Source: Amycolatopsis mediterranei
GTDB taxonomy: Bacteria > Actinomycetota > Actinomycetes > Mycobacteriales > Pseudonocardiaceae
Assembly (NCBI RefSeq): GCF_026017845.1
Contig: NZ_CP100416.1
Coordinates: forward strand, 1,299,833-1,363,832
Direction of reading: 5' to 3'
DNA: 64,000 bases
Part shown: piece by piece, positions 7,545-16,337 of the stretch
Layout: each line of letters begins with the position of its first letter
Numbering within the stretch: the stretch's first letter is position 1
Program-made: the position numbers and the translations under genes
Notes under the pieces: model-generated
What the model was told of the DNA's origin: nothing
Databases searched by the model: none
What the model saw: the letters and a program-made list of their open reading frames with translations, nothing else

Positions 7545-10500
7545 ATGACCACAGAGACGCTGTCCGTGCTGCACGGCCCCCGGGAGGCCTATTCCGGGGG
7601 CGCGCGCATCGAAGAGCTGGTCGCGCGCACCGCCGAGCGCTGCGGCGAAGCGGTGGCGCTGCGCTGGCGGGACACCGAAGTGACCTACGCCGAGCTCGTG
7701 GCGGACGCCGCGGTGGCGGCCTCGGCGCTGGCGGCGGCCGGGGTCGGCCCGGGTGACATCGTGGCGATCCGGGCGCCGCGCACCCCGCGCCTGGTCGCGG
7801 TGCTGCTCGGCGTGCTGCGCACCGGCGCCGCCTACGCCTGTGCGCCCCCGGACTGGCCGCTGGACCGGGTGCGGCAGCTGATCGAGCGGACCGGGGCGAA
7901 GCTGCTGCTGAGCCACGAGCCGTTCGCCGGGGTGTCCACACTGGACATCGACGCACTGCCGGGCGCGGCACCGGTGCCCGCACACGGACTCGACGGCACG
8001 GCGCCGTTCTGCGTGTTCCTGACCTCCGGCAGCACCGGCGTGCCGAAGGCCGCGCTCGCGCCGCACAGCGGCGTCGCCCGCACCGCCCTCGACCGGCGGC
8101 ACGGCCACGACGGCCGGATCGTCTCGCTCCAGCAGGCGAACCCGGCGTGGGACGTGTTCGCGTTCGAGCTCTGGGTGCCGTTGATCAAGGGCGGCACCGC
8201 CGTGCTCCACGACAGCGGGCACCTGAGCGGCCCGCAGGTGCGCGCGCGGATCGGCGAGGGCGTGACGCTCATCGCGATGGCATCGACGCTGTTCAACGCG
8301 CTGGTGGACGACGACGTCGAGTGCTTCGCCGGCGCGCGGGTGCTGTTCGTCGGCGGCGAGCGGGCTTCGGCCGCGCACGTGAAGCGGTGCCTGCGCGCGC
8401 ATCCCGGCCTGCGGGTGGTCAACGCCTACGGGCCCGTGGAGAACACGGTGAGCACCACCGCGTTCTCCACCACGGACCCGGACTTCGGCGACGAAGTCCC
8501 GATCGGCACCCCGTCGGTGAACACCTCGGTGTACCTGCTCGACGAGGACCGCCGGATCGTCCCGGCCGGGCAGGCCGGCGAGATCGTGACGGTCGGCGAC
8601 GGCGTGTGCTTCGGGTACGTCGGCGACGAAGCCGAGACGGCGAAGCGGTTCGCCACGCTGGCCTTCGACGGGGTGCCCCGCCGCGCGTACTTCACCGGCG
8701 ACCTGGCGCGGCTCGACGAAGCGGGCCGGCTGGTGTTCGTCGGCCGTCGCGACCGGCAGCTCAAGGTCCGCGGGGTCCGGATCGAAGCCGAGGAGGTCGA
8801 GCGGATCGTCGAGGCGGTGCCCGGGGTCACCGCGGGCGTGGTGGTGCCGCTGCCGTTCGACGGAGCGGTGAAGACTAGCCTGGCCGCGTTCTACGTCGGC
8901 GAGGGCGTGCCGCCCGAGCTGGTGCGCAAGGCCGTCGCCGCGGTCCTGCCCGCCGGCTTCGTCCCCGACGTCGTCGTCGCCGTGGCGGAGTTCCCCAAGC
9001 TGCCCAACGGGAAGCTCGACCAGCGAGCCCTCGCCGAAGCGGCGGGTGCCGGCTCCCTGCCGTCCGCCGACGACGGCGTGGGCCTCGAAGCCACCCTGCG
9101 GGAGGTCGCCTCCGAGGTGCTCGGCTACCGGGTGGGCGTCGCCGACGACATCTTCGACCGGGGCGCCACCTCGCTCACCGCGATCCGCATCTCCACGCGG
9201 ATCGGCGCGCTGTTCGGCCGGCTGGTCGTGGTGCCCGACATCCTCGCCGCGCGCACCCCGAGGGCCATCGCCGCGGCGGTGGCCGCGGCGCCGGCCCTCG
9301 AGCTCGGCAACGCCGGCCACCACGACCCCGGACCGGAGACGGCGTACGAGCCGGACCACGTCCCGTTCACCGTCGCCGAGTTCTGGCACGCCCAGAAGCA
9401 GGCCGGTCACCTCGAGGAAGCCGTCGTGCCGGTGATCTACCGGGTCCGCGGCGCCGTCGACCGGGCCGCGCTCGGCCGGGCGCTCGACCACGTCGTCGCC
9501 CGGCACGAGGTGCTGCGGGCCCGGTTCGCCGAGGGCGGCCGGACGCCGAAGGTGCGGATCCACCCGGCCGCCGAACTGGCCGGGTTGCTGACCGACCGCC
9601 CAGCGGCCACGACGGTGGACGCGGTCCGGGACGCGTGCGTCTGGGTGATGCGCCCGTTCGACCTGGGCGCCGACTTCCCCATCCGGGCCGCGTACTACCC
9701 GGTGTCCGCCACCGAATCGGTGCTCGCCGTGGGGATCCACCACATCTCGTTCGACGGGTGGTCCGGCCAGGTCTTCGCCGCGGACCTGGTCCGCGCCTAC
9801 GACGCCTTCGTCGCCGGACGGCCCGGCCTGGCCGACTGGCCGGGCAGCTACTACCGCGTCTCGGCCGAGCAGTGGGAGCAGTACCGCGACCGGTACCCGC
9901 TCGCGGTCTACACCAAGCAGACGACCATGGCCGACGCGCCGGAGCTGCGCTTCCCGCTGCCCGGCCCCCGGCCGTGGGGCGGGCCGGCGGCCGAGGTCGT
10001 CCTCGACATCGACGAGGTGCTGCTGCCGGCGGTCGGCCGGGCCGCCGCCGCGGTCGGCGGCACCGTGATGGCCATCTTCTACACGGCTTACGTGCTGCTC
10101 CTGCGGGAACTGACCGGCGAGCCGTCACCGGCGGTCGCGCTGCCGACCACCGGGCGGTTCACCGAGGAAGCCGGCGACGTCATCGGGTGCCTCGCGAGCA
10201 TGGTCCCGATGCGCCCGCCCGCCGGGATCGACGACCCCGCCGAGCTCGCCGCGGCGGCCGCGCGGCAGCTGCAGGAGGTGATGCGGCCCCCGCTGGTGCC
10301 GCTCACCGCGGTGATGCCGGCGATCCCCGAGGGCCACCAGCGGCATCCGCTGCTGCAGGCCTACCTGCTGCAGGAGGAGATGCCCCCGGCGGCGGTGCGG
10401 TTCGGCGACGCGCGGGCCGAGCTGGTCCGCGTGCCGCCGCGCAACGCCCTGCCGGAGATCACTTTGGAGCTGTGGCCGCACCCGGCCGTCGGCGGGGTGC

Positions 10501-10613
10501 TGCGGTACCGGACCGACGCGATCGGCGAGGAGCAGGCCCGTGGCCTCGCCGACCGGCTCATCGACCACGTGACGCAGGTCGTCCGTGCCCTGGAGGAAAA
10601 CTGTGACATTTGA
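7545..10613 (+). CDS. Nonribosomal peptide synthetase, A-PCP-C
   Basis: A 1,022-residue synthetase. Residues about 20-495 are an adenylation domain (LTSGSTGVPKAAL, NAYGPVENT, YFTGDLARLDEAGRL, PNGKLDQ). A carrier domain follows with its phosphopantetheine serine at residue 543 in DRGATSLTAI. The C-terminal condensation domain (about 600-1020) has an intact HHISFDGW near residue 732. Reading the pocket by eye gives D-V-F-A-F-G-A-V-S, which I cannot match to a known substrate. The order is unusual: the C domain is last, so it would join its own aminoacyl-PCP to an acceptor on another protein. The ATG follows AAGGAGGA by four bases. It is coupled by overlap to the sugar methyltransferase gene that follows. 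Confidence 0.93.
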   Translation: MTTETLSVLHGPREAYSGGARIEELVARTAERCGEAVALRWRDTEVTYAELVADAAVAASALAAAGVGPGDIVAIRAPRTPRLVAVLLGVLRTGAAYACAPPDWPLDRVRQLIERTGAKLLLSHEPFAGVSTLDIDALPGAAPVPAHGLDGTAPFCVFLTSGSTGVPKAALAPHSGVARTALDRRHGHDGRIVSLQQANPAWDVFAFELWVPLIKGGTAVLHDSGHLSGPQVRARIGEGVTLIAMASTLFNALVDDDVECFAGARVLFVGGERASAAHVKRCLRAHPGLRVVNAYGPVENTVSTTAFSTTDPDFGDEVPIGTPSVNTSVYLLDEDRRIVPAGQAGEIVTVGDGVCFGYVGDEAETAKRFATLAFDGVPRRAYFTGDLARLDEAGRLVFVGRRDRQLKVRGVRIEAEEVERIVEAVPGVTAGVVVPLPFDGAVKTSLAAFYVGEGVPPELVRKAVAAVLPAGFVPDVVVAVAEFPKLPNGKLDQRALAEAAGAGSLPSADDGVGLEATLREVASEVLGYRVGVADDIFDRGATSLTAIRISTRIGALFGRLVVVPDILAARTPRAIAAAVAAAPALELGNAGHHDPGPETAYEPDHVPFTVAEFWHAQKQAGHLEEAVVPVIYRVRGAVDRAALGRALDHVVARHEVLRARFAEGGRTPKVRIHPAAELAGLLTDRPAATTVDAVRDACVWVMRPFDLGADFPIRAAYYPVSATESVLAVGIHHISFDGWSGQVFAADLVRAYDAFVAGRPGLADWPGSYYRVSAEQWEQYRDRYPLAVYTKQTTMADAPELRFPLPGPRPWGGPAAEVVLDIDEVLLPAVGRAAAAVGGTVMAIFYTAYVLLLRELTGEPSPAVALPTTGRFTEEAGDVIGCLASMVPMRPPAGIDDPAELAAAAARQLQEVMRPPLVPLTAVMPAIPEGHQRHPLLQAYLLQEEMPPAAVRFGDARAELVRVPPRNALPEITLELWPHPAVGGVLRYRTDAIGEEQARGLADRLIDHVTQVVRALEENCDI

Positions 10614-11769
10614 AAAGACTGTGACTGCCGAGAAGACCGTTACGCCCGACATCGAAGCCCTGATCCGGGCCGCGAGCGGACGCCCGGACGAGATCCGGGC
10701 CCGGCTGGACGCGCTCGGCCTCGCCCGGGTCGCCGAGCTCGCGGTGGCCGAGTGGACGCTGCGGCTCGACCCGCCCGCGAACCCGCTGGAAATCCACATC
10801 GGACTGTCTGTTTCGGACGGCCGCGAGTCCGCGGACCACACGTGGGTGCTGCGAGCCGGCGAGCCGGTGCGCGTGCTGCCGGGACTGCACCCCGCCTGCG
10901 ACGTCCGGCTGCGGTACGACGCCGAGGACCTGATCACCGAACTGTGGGGTCCCTCGCGCGGGCGCTCGTCGGCCGCCCGCGCCTACGAACTGACGACCGC
11001 CATGGACGCCCACTTCCCGCCCCGCGAACGCCAGCCCTCCATCGCCGCGGCGTCGGCCACCCTCACCGCGGCACTGTCGGCGCGGGCCCCGGACCTGGGG
11101 GCACTGGCCGTCCGGTACGGCTCGGACAAGTGGGGCCAGACGCACTGGTTCACCCAGCACTACGAGCGGCATTTCGCGCCGCTGCGCGAGGAACCGGTGC
11201 GGTTGCTGGAAATCGGCGTCGGCGGCTACGAGGACGAGGAGTCCGGGGGCGGTTCGCTGAAGATGTGGCGCCGCTACTTCCCGCGGTCCTCGGTGTTCGG
11301 GCTCGACTACTTCGACAAGTCCCGGTTCTCCGGACCGCGGCTGACCGTGGTGCGCGGTGACCAGAACGACCCGGCCCAGCTCGACGCGCTGGCCAAGGAG
11401 CACGGCCCGTTCGACATCGTGATCGACGACGGCAGCCACATCAACGAACACGTGCTCACGTCGTTCCGGGCGCTGTTCCCGCACGTGCGCACCGGGGGCT
11501 TCTACGTGATCGAGGACCTGTGGACCTCGTACCTGCCGGGCTACGGCGGTGACGACCGCGACTTCGGGGTGCCCACGACGATGCTCGGGTTGCTGAAGAC
11601 GCTGCTGGACGACCTGCACCACCAGGAGCGGGACACCGACGGCGAGCCGTCGGCGAGCGAGGCCGGGCTGGTCGGCATGCACGTCTACCACAACATCGCG
11701 TTCCTGGAGAAGGGCCGCAACGCCGAAGGCGGCATCCCGCGGTGGATGCCCCGCGCTCCGCACTGGTGA
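10603..11769 (+). CDS. MycE/TylE-like sugar O-methyltransferase
   Basis: A 388-residue SAM- and metal-dependent methyltransferase resembling the macrolide-sugar enzymes MycE and TylE (about 395-400 residues), which methylate a sugar hydroxyl after attachment. It has the same two-part build: an N-terminal auxiliary domain and a C-terminal Rossmann domain with LLEIGVGGY (SAM motif I) and DDGSH at 275-279, the metal- and base-bearing motif in MycE. The GTG start has GGAGG upstream and overlaps the synthetase stop. The first residues contain a short duplicated unit (EKTVTAEKTVT). Its substrate is probably a hydroxyl of one of the sugars added by the adjacent glycosyltransferases. Confidence 0.9.
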   Translation: MTFEKTVTAEKTVTPDIEALIRAASGRPDEIRARLDALGLARVAELAVAEWTLRLDPPANPLEIHIGLSVSDGRESADHTWVLRAGEPVRVLPGLHPACDVRLRYDAEDLITELWGPSRGRSSAARAYELTTAMDAHFPPRERQPSIAAASATLTAALSARAPDLGALAVRYGSDKWGQTHWFTQHYERHFAPLREEPVRLLEIGVGGYEDEESGGGSLKMWRRYFPRSSVFGLDYFDKSRFSGPRLTVVRGDQNDPAQLDALAKEHGPFDIVIDDGSHINEHVLTSFRALFPHVRTGGFYVIEDLWTSYLPGYGGDDRDFGVPTTMLGLLKTLLDDLHHQERDTDGEPSASEAGLVGMHVYHNIAFLEKGRNAEGGIPRWMPRAPHW

Positions 11770-11772
11770 TCC

Positions 11773-11810
11773 CCGGTGTTCCCCTCGCCGCACGGCGAGG
11801 GGAACACCGG
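11773..11810. terminator. Bidirectional hairpin, 18-bp perfect stem
   Basis: CCGGTGTTCCCCTCGCCG is followed after two bases by its exact reverse complement. It lies between the convergent methyltransferase and SDR genes and most likely stops transcription from both sides, although no U-tract follows. Confidence 0.75.
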
Positions 11811-11812
11811 CG

Positions 11813-12574
11813 TCAGGTCAGGACCGGCGCCGCCAGGTAGCGGTCGAGGACGCGCTCGTAGTACGTCGGGCCGAGGCCGAAGCGGGTCACCACGTCGGGG
11901 ATCAGCCGGGTCAGCTTCGCCAGCGAGACCGGCACCGCCGAGGTCGTCCGCGGCGGCTGCGGACAGTACTCGCGTTCGACGCACCGGCCGAGCCGGTTTT
12001 CGATGTGCCGGATGATGTCGTCGATCGGCACCGCCACCCCGGACCCGAGGTTGACCACCTGCCCGGTCACCCCGCGCGCCAGCAGGATGTCGATCATCGA
12101 GATCGCGTGCTCGACGTCGAGCAGATCCCGGTGCGCGCGCTCGTAGACGCGCACCCGGCCCGACCGCACCTGGGCCACCAGCGACGGCAGCAGCTGGTGG
12201 GCCCGCTGGTTGTGGCCGACCAGGTTGGTCATCCGCAGGATCAGGTGCTCCACCCCGGAGCTGGCGACCACGGCCTCCATCGCCAGCTTGTGCCGGCCGT
12301 AGGCGAGCGGCGGGAAGACCACGTCGTCCTCGCGGGTCGGGCAGTCGGCCGCGCCGTACATCGCGCCCGACGCCGTCGACAGGTACACCAGCCGCTCGCC
12401 GGTGCGGCGGCAGCGGCGGAGGGTGTCGTACAACCCCGCCGCGTCCTTGCCGTAGTCGTCCGGTGAGGTCACGGTCGTGGTCGCGACCCCGGTGGCGAGG
12501 ATGACCGTGCGCGGATGGTCGATGCCGTGCTCGTGCAGGTTCTTGGCCATGAAACCGCGTCCGATGATCTCCAC
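11813..12574 (-). CDS. Short NAD(P)-dependent epimerase/dehydratase-type SDR (NDP-sugar ketoreductase candidate)
   Basis: A 253-residue protein of the extended SDR group that works on nucleotide sugars. It shows a nucleotide-binding start (IIGRGFMAKNL), the catalytic serine segment YLSTASGAMYG, YGRHK as the YxxxK pair, and LRMTNLVGHNQ, which is common in epimerase/dehydratase enzymes. At 253 residues it is shorter than the usual 300-340. The GTG at 12574 follows GAGAGGAG. In this cluster a likely job is 4-keto reduction or epimerisation of a deoxysugar intermediate, but the exact reaction cannot be read from sequence. It is transcribed towards the methyltransferase and away from the ABC/two-component operon. 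Confidence 0.8.
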   Translation of the reverse strand: MEIIGRGFMAKNLHEHGIDHPRTVILATGVATTTVTSPDDYGKDAAGLYDTLRRCRRTGERLVYLSTASGAMYGAADCPTREDDVVFPPLAYGRHKLAMEAVVASSGVEHLILRMTNLVGHNQRAHQLLPSLVAQVRSGRVRVYERAHRDLLDVEHAISMIDILLARGVTGQVVNLGSGVAVPIDDIIRHIENRLGRCVEREYCPQPPRTTSAVPVSLAKLTRLIPDVVTRFGLGPTYYERVLDRYLAAPVLT

Positions 12575-12657
12575 GGTGCTCCTCTCGGTCCGGGCCGGCC
12601 CAGCCCGGATCGTCGGGCGGCGGACTCGAAGGCCCGTCCAATGCGGCTCACGCGGTT

Positions 12658-12713
12658 TGTCCTTCGAACGGAGGACACCGCGGATCGATCGTTCGCACCT
12701 CGCCCGGTGCGAA
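12658..12713. promoter_or_regulatory. Two inverted repeats upstream of the ABC/two-component operon
   Basis: TGTCCT-N8-AGGACA spans 12658-12677 and TTCGCACC-N6-GGTGCGAA spans 12692-12713. Both lie between the divergent SDR (start 12574) and ABC ATPase (start 12737) genes. They are candidate operators, perhaps for the linked NarL-type regulator; which protein binds is unknown. Confidence 0.5.
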
Positions 12714-12736
12714 CCGGGGTGGCTAGGCTGGCCGCC

Positions 12737-13588
12737 ATGCTGAAGGACACCGTGATCAGGACGCGCGGCCTGCGGAAGAAGTACCGGGACGCCGTAGCGC
12801 TCGACGTCGTGGATCTCGATGTCGAACAGGGCGAGATCTTCGCGTTGCTCGGCCCGAACGGCGCCGGCAAGACGACGCTGACCGAGATCCTCGAGGGCTT
12901 CCGCGACCGGGACGCCGGGGAGATCGACGTGCTCGGCGAGGATCCCGGCAAGGCGAGCCTCGCCTGGCGCACGCGGGTGGGCGTGGTCCTGCAGAACTCG
13001 CAGGACTACGCGCAGCTGACGGTGCTCGAGGTGCTCACGCACTTCGCGTCGTTCTACCCGGACGCGCGGCGCCCGGCCGAGCTGGTCGACGCGGTCGGGC
13101 TGAGCGGCCACGAGCACAAGCGGGCCGTGCAGCTCTCCGGCGGCCAGCGGCGGCGGCTCGACGTGGCGCTCGGCCTGGTCGGCCGTCCGGAGCTGCTCTT
13201 CCTCGACGAGCCGACCACCGGCTTCGACCCCGAGGTGCGGCGGCAGTTCTGGGACCTGGTGGCGGGTCTGCGCGAAGAGGGCACCACGATCCTGCTGACC
13301 ACGCACTACCTCGACGAAGCCGAGCACCTGGCCGACCGGGTCGGGGTGCTGAGCAAGGGCGCGATCGTGGACGTCGACACGCCGGCGCGCCTCGGCGGAC
13401 GGCACCTGCTCGAGGCGGTCGTGTCCTGGACCGACGCCGACGGTCCGCACGAGGTGCGGAGCCCGAACCCGACGCGGACCGTGCTGGAGCTGGCCGCGCG
13501 GTTCGGCGACGACATCCCCGGCCTCGCCGTCCGGCGGCCGACCCTCGAAGACGTCTACCTGAGCATGATCGGAGCAGCCGGTGACTGA
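12737..13588 (+). CDS. ABC transporter ATP-binding protein
   Basis: A 283-residue ATPase with a complete nucleotide-binding domain: Walker A GPNGAGKTT, Q-loop VVLQNSQDY, signature LSGGQRRRLD, Walker B LLFLDEPTTGFDP and H-loop TTHYLDEAEH. A short C-terminal extension follows, as in DrrA/NatA-type exporters. The ATG at 12737 begins the conserved fold; the upstream open frame crosses the promoter region and is not homologous. It overlaps the permease gene by eight bases. It is the first of four coupled genes (ATPase, permease, sensor kinase, response regulator), a common actinobacterial unit sensing and expelling membrane-active compounds. Confidence 0.94.
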   Translation: MLKDTVIRTRGLRKKYRDAVALDVVDLDVEQGEIFALLGPNGAGKTTLTEILEGFRDRDAGEIDVLGEDPGKASLAWRTRVGVVLQNSQDYAQLTVLEVLTHFASFYPDARRPAELVDAVGLSGHEHKRAVQLSGGQRRRLDVALGLVGRPELLFLDEPTTGFDPEVRRQFWDLVAGLREEGTTILLTTHYLDEAEHLADRVGVLSKGAIVDVDTPARLGGRHLLEAVVSWTDADGPHEVRSPNPTRTVLELAARFGDDIPGLAVRRPTLEDVYLSMIGAAGD

Positions 13589-14414
13589 GACGAAAGCCGC
13601 GGACCGGGCGGTCCGGCTCCCCGTGCCCGCGTGGCGGATCGGGCTGGCGCGCGGCTCGCTGGAGATCAAGCAGTTCTTCCGCGAGAAGGGCCAGGTGATC
13701 TTCACCTTCGCCCTGCCGGTGATCATGCTGGTGCTGCTGGCGAGCATCTTCCGGGGCCGGATCGGCGACACCGGCGTGGACGCCCAGCAGATCTACGTCA
13801 CCGGGATGCTCGGAGTCGGCATCCTGTCGACCTCGTTCCAGAGCATGGTGCTCCAGGTGGCGGGCGAGCGCGCGAACGGCACGCTGAAGCGGCTGCGCGG
13901 CACGCCGATGCCGCGCAGCGCCTACTTCGTGGGCAAGATCGCGGTCGTGCTGGTGTCCAGCCTCGGCCAGGCGGTGGTGCTGCTCGGGGTCGGCACCCTC
14001 TTCTTCGGCCTGCACCTGCCGTCCGATGCGGCGCACTGGCTGACGTTCCTGTGGGTCTACGTGCTCGGCATCGTCGCGTGCACGCTGCTCGGCCTCGCCT
14101 ATTCGAGCGTGGTGCCCGCCGCGAGCGCGGGCGCGATGGTGTTCCTGCCGGTGATCACCCTGCAGTTCATCTCCGGCGTGTTCATCCCGTTCAACCAGCT
14201 GCCCGACGTGCTGCAGAAGATCGCCGCGGTGTTCCCGCTCAAGTGGCTCTGCCAGGGCATGCGCTCGGTGTTCCTGCCGGACGCCTTCCAGCAGTACGAG
14301 CCCGGGATGTCCTGGGGGCACGGGCGGGTCGCGCTGGTGCTCGCCGGGTACGGCGTGCTTGGGTTGGTCCTGTGCCTGACGACGTTCCGCTGGAAGGGTC
14401 GCGACGACGGGTGA
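13581..14414 (+). CDS. ABC-2 type transporter permease
   Basis: A 277-residue membrane permease paired with the ATPase before it. It has about six transmembrane segments, e.g. IFTFALPVIMLVLLASIF and the late hydrophobic stretch ending in LGLVLCLTTF, and the ABC-2 feature ANGTLKRLRGTPM in the first cytoplasmic loop. The GTG start overlaps the ATPase gene by eight bases, and its stop overlaps the sensor kinase start (GTGA). Confidence 0.93.
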   Translation: MTETKAADRAVRLPVPAWRIGLARGSLEIKQFFREKGQVIFTFALPVIMLVLLASIFRGRIGDTGVDAQQIYVTGMLGVGILSTSFQSMVLQVAGERANGTLKRLRGTPMPRSAYFVGKIAVVLVSSLGQAVVLLGVGTLFFGLHLPSDAAHWLTFLWVYVLGIVACTLLGLAYSSVVPAASAGAMVFLPVITLQFISGVFIPFNQLPDVLQKIAAVFPLKWLCQGMRSVFLPDAFQQYEPGMSWGHGRVALVLAGYGVLGLVLCLTTFRWKGRDDG

Positions 14415-15601
14415 AGGCTCCGGTGACATCCGCGGAGAAGGACGCCAGCGGGCAGGGCTGGCTGCTGCGGATCCTGCTGGGGTGGCACGCGTCCTTCGCG
14501 CTGATGGGGGTCGTGCTCGTCGTGCTCGCCGCGTTCGAGCGCGACCCCTGGTTCGTCTACGCCGTGGTCGCGCTCATCGGCGTCGCCTACGCCGTGGTGG
14601 GCGCGCCCGCGCTGGGCGGCACGGCGCCGGCCGGGTACGGCTGGCTCTTCCTCGCGCTGGCTTTCGCCGGGACGCTGGGGATGGTGGCCGTCGACGGGCT
14701 GATGTCGATCGCCTTGTACGTGCTCCTGCCCGCGGCGTTCGCCTTGCTGCAGCCCATCCGGATCGCGGTGTGGGCCTGCCTCGCCGTCACCCTGGCGAGT
14801 GATGTCCTGATCCTCGGCCGGCGCGGCTGGACGCCGGGCGCGGTTTCCGACGTTGCCGTGCAGACCGCGACCGTGTGGCTGTTCGCACTGCTCGTGGGCT
14901 TCTTCGTGACCCAGCTGCTCACCGAGAACCGGCGGCGGGGGGAGCTGATCGCCGAGCTGGAGAACGTCCGCAGTGAACTGACCGAGTCCTACCACGAGGC
15001 GGGCGTCCAGTCCGAACGCTACCGGCTCGCGCAGGAGATCCACGACACGGTCGGGCAGGGCCTGACCAGCCTGCTGATGCTGATCCGCGCGGCCGACGCG
15101 GCCATCCCCGCCGACCCGGAGCGGGCGCACGAACGGCTCGCGCTGGCGCAGAAGACGGCGACGGAAAACCTGGCCGAAGTGCGCGCCGTGATCAGCGCGT
15201 CCGGGCCCGCCGGGCTGAGCGCGTCGCCGCTCGACGTGGCGATCGGCAAGGTCGTCGCCCGGCTGGGGCAGGAGCTGGGCATCGAAGCGAGCGCGGAAGT
15301 GCTCGGCGAGCCGCGGGCGCCGTCCACCGACGTCCAGGTGGTGCTGCTGCGCGCGGTGCAGGAGGCGCTGGCCAACGTGCGCAAGCACGCCCACGCCACC
15401 CGCGTGCGCGTGCGGGTCCGCTACCACGCCCGGTCGGTGCAGCTGGAGGTCGCCGACAACGGCCGCGGCTTCGTGACCGGCGGTCCTTCGGGCTTCGGCC
15501 TGGCGGGGATGCGCGCGCGGGTCGAGCAGGTCTCCGGCATGATGACGGTGTCCAGCACGCCCGGTTCGGGCACGACGATCAAGATCGAGGTCAGCTGTTG
15601 A
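14411..15601 (+). CDS. DesK/NarX-type sensor histidine kinase
   Basis: A 396-residue membrane sensor kinase. About six hydrophobic segments occupy the first 170 residues. A short coiled region and a HisKA_3 dimerisation segment follow (RLAQEIHDTVGQGLTS, phospho-acceptor His211), then a HATPase domain with ALANVRKHAHAT, VADNGRGF and GFGLAGMRARV. No large extracellular domain is present, so it probably senses within the membrane, possibly through the coupled ABC transporter. The GTG start overlaps the permease stop, and its own stop overlaps the regulator's TTG. Confidence 0.92.
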   Translation: MKAPVTSAEKDASGQGWLLRILLGWHASFALMGVVLVVLAAFERDPWFVYAVVALIGVAYAVVGAPALGGTAPAGYGWLFLALAFAGTLGMVAVDGLMSIALYVLLPAAFALLQPIRIAVWACLAVTLASDVLILGRRGWTPGAVSDVAVQTATVWLFALLVGFFVTQLLTENRRRGELIAELENVRSELTESYHEAGVQSERYRLAQEIHDTVGQGLTSLLMLIRAADAAIPADPERAHERLALAQKTATENLAEVRAVISASGPAGLSASPLDVAIGKVVARLGQELGIEASAEVLGEPRAPSTDVQVVLLRAVQEALANVRKHAHATRVRVRVRYHARSVQLEVADNGRGFVTGGPSGFGLAGMRARVEQVSGMMTVSSTPGSGTTIKIEVSC

Positions 15602-16239
15602 GCATCCGGATCGTGCTCGCCGACGACCACCCGGTGGTGCGCGCGGGCCTGGTCGGGCTGCTCGCGATGGAGGCGGACTTCGAAATCGTCGGCGAGGCGG
15701 CCGACGGGGCCGAGGCGGTCGCCGTGACCGCCGCGCTCCGGCCGGACGTCGTGCTGATGGACCTGCGGATGCCGGAACTCGACGGGGTCGCGGCGACCGC
15801 GCGGATCGTGGCCGAGGTGCCGGGCTGCCGCGTGCTGATCCTGACCACCTACGACACGGACCAGAACATCGTGCACGCCGTCGAGGCGGGCGCTTCGGGT
15901 TACCTCCTCAAGGACGCGACCCCCGAGGAGCTGGCGGCGGCGGTCCGCGCCGCGGCGGGCGGGGAAACCGTGCTGTCCCCGGCGATCGTCGCGAAACTGG
16001 TGAACCACCTGCGCAGTCCCGCCCCGGCGCCGGCCGAGCCGGAACTGCTCACCCCGCGCGAAACCCAGGTGCTGCGGCTGGTGGCCCGGGGGCTGACGAA
16101 CGCGGACATCGGCCGGGAGCTGCACATCAGCGAGACGACCGTGAAGACGCACCTGGTGCGGATGTTCGCCAAGCTCGAGGTCGGCGACCGCACGGCGGCG
16201 GTCACGGTCGCGATGCAACGGGGCGTCTTCCCCGGCTGA
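15598..16239 (+). CDS. NarL/LuxR-type response regulator
   Basis: A 213-residue regulator. The receiver domain has the acidic pair in VLADDHP, the phosphorylation site Asp55 in VLMDLRMPE, and the conserved Thr and Lys (TTYD, LLKDAT). The C-terminal LuxR-type helix-turn-helix reads LTPRETQVLRLVARGLTNADIG and SETTVKTHL. It starts with TTG, overlapping the kinase stop by four bases. It would control its own ABC transporter and possibly neighbouring genes such as the divergent SDR or the dehydratase. Confidence 0.93.
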   Translation: MSIRIVLADDHPVVRAGLVGLLAMEADFEIVGEAADGAEAVAVTAALRPDVVLMDLRMPELDGVAATARIVAEVPGCRVLILTTYDTDQNIVHAVEAGASGYLLKDATPEELAAAVRAAAGGETVLSPAIVAKLVNHLRSPAPAPAEPELLTPRETQVLRLVARGLTNADIGRELHISETTVKTHLVRMFAKLEVGDRTAAVTVAMQRGVFPG

Positions 16240-16244
16240 GTACA

Positions 16245-16273
16245 TTGAGGACCGTCGCCACGCCCTGTATTCG
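16245..16273 (+). promoter_or_regulatory. Possible promoter before the 2,3-dehydratase gene
   Basis: TTGAGG and TATTCG are separated by 17 bases in the 98-bp gap after the response regulator gene. ATTCGAG also occurs twice nearby. This is a loose sigma70-like match and may be chance. Confidence 0.3.
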
Positions 16274-16337
16274 AGGGTGATTCGAGTTCCCCCGGCGAGG
16301 GTGGGCACCTGAACTTCTTCCGAAGGAAGGTGCACCG

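Noticed and set aside
5568..9743. A 1,391-codon minus-strand open frame opposite glycosyltransferases 4 and 5 and the synthetase
   Set aside because: It has low-complexity His, Gly and Arg composition and fully overlaps conserved plus-strand genes.
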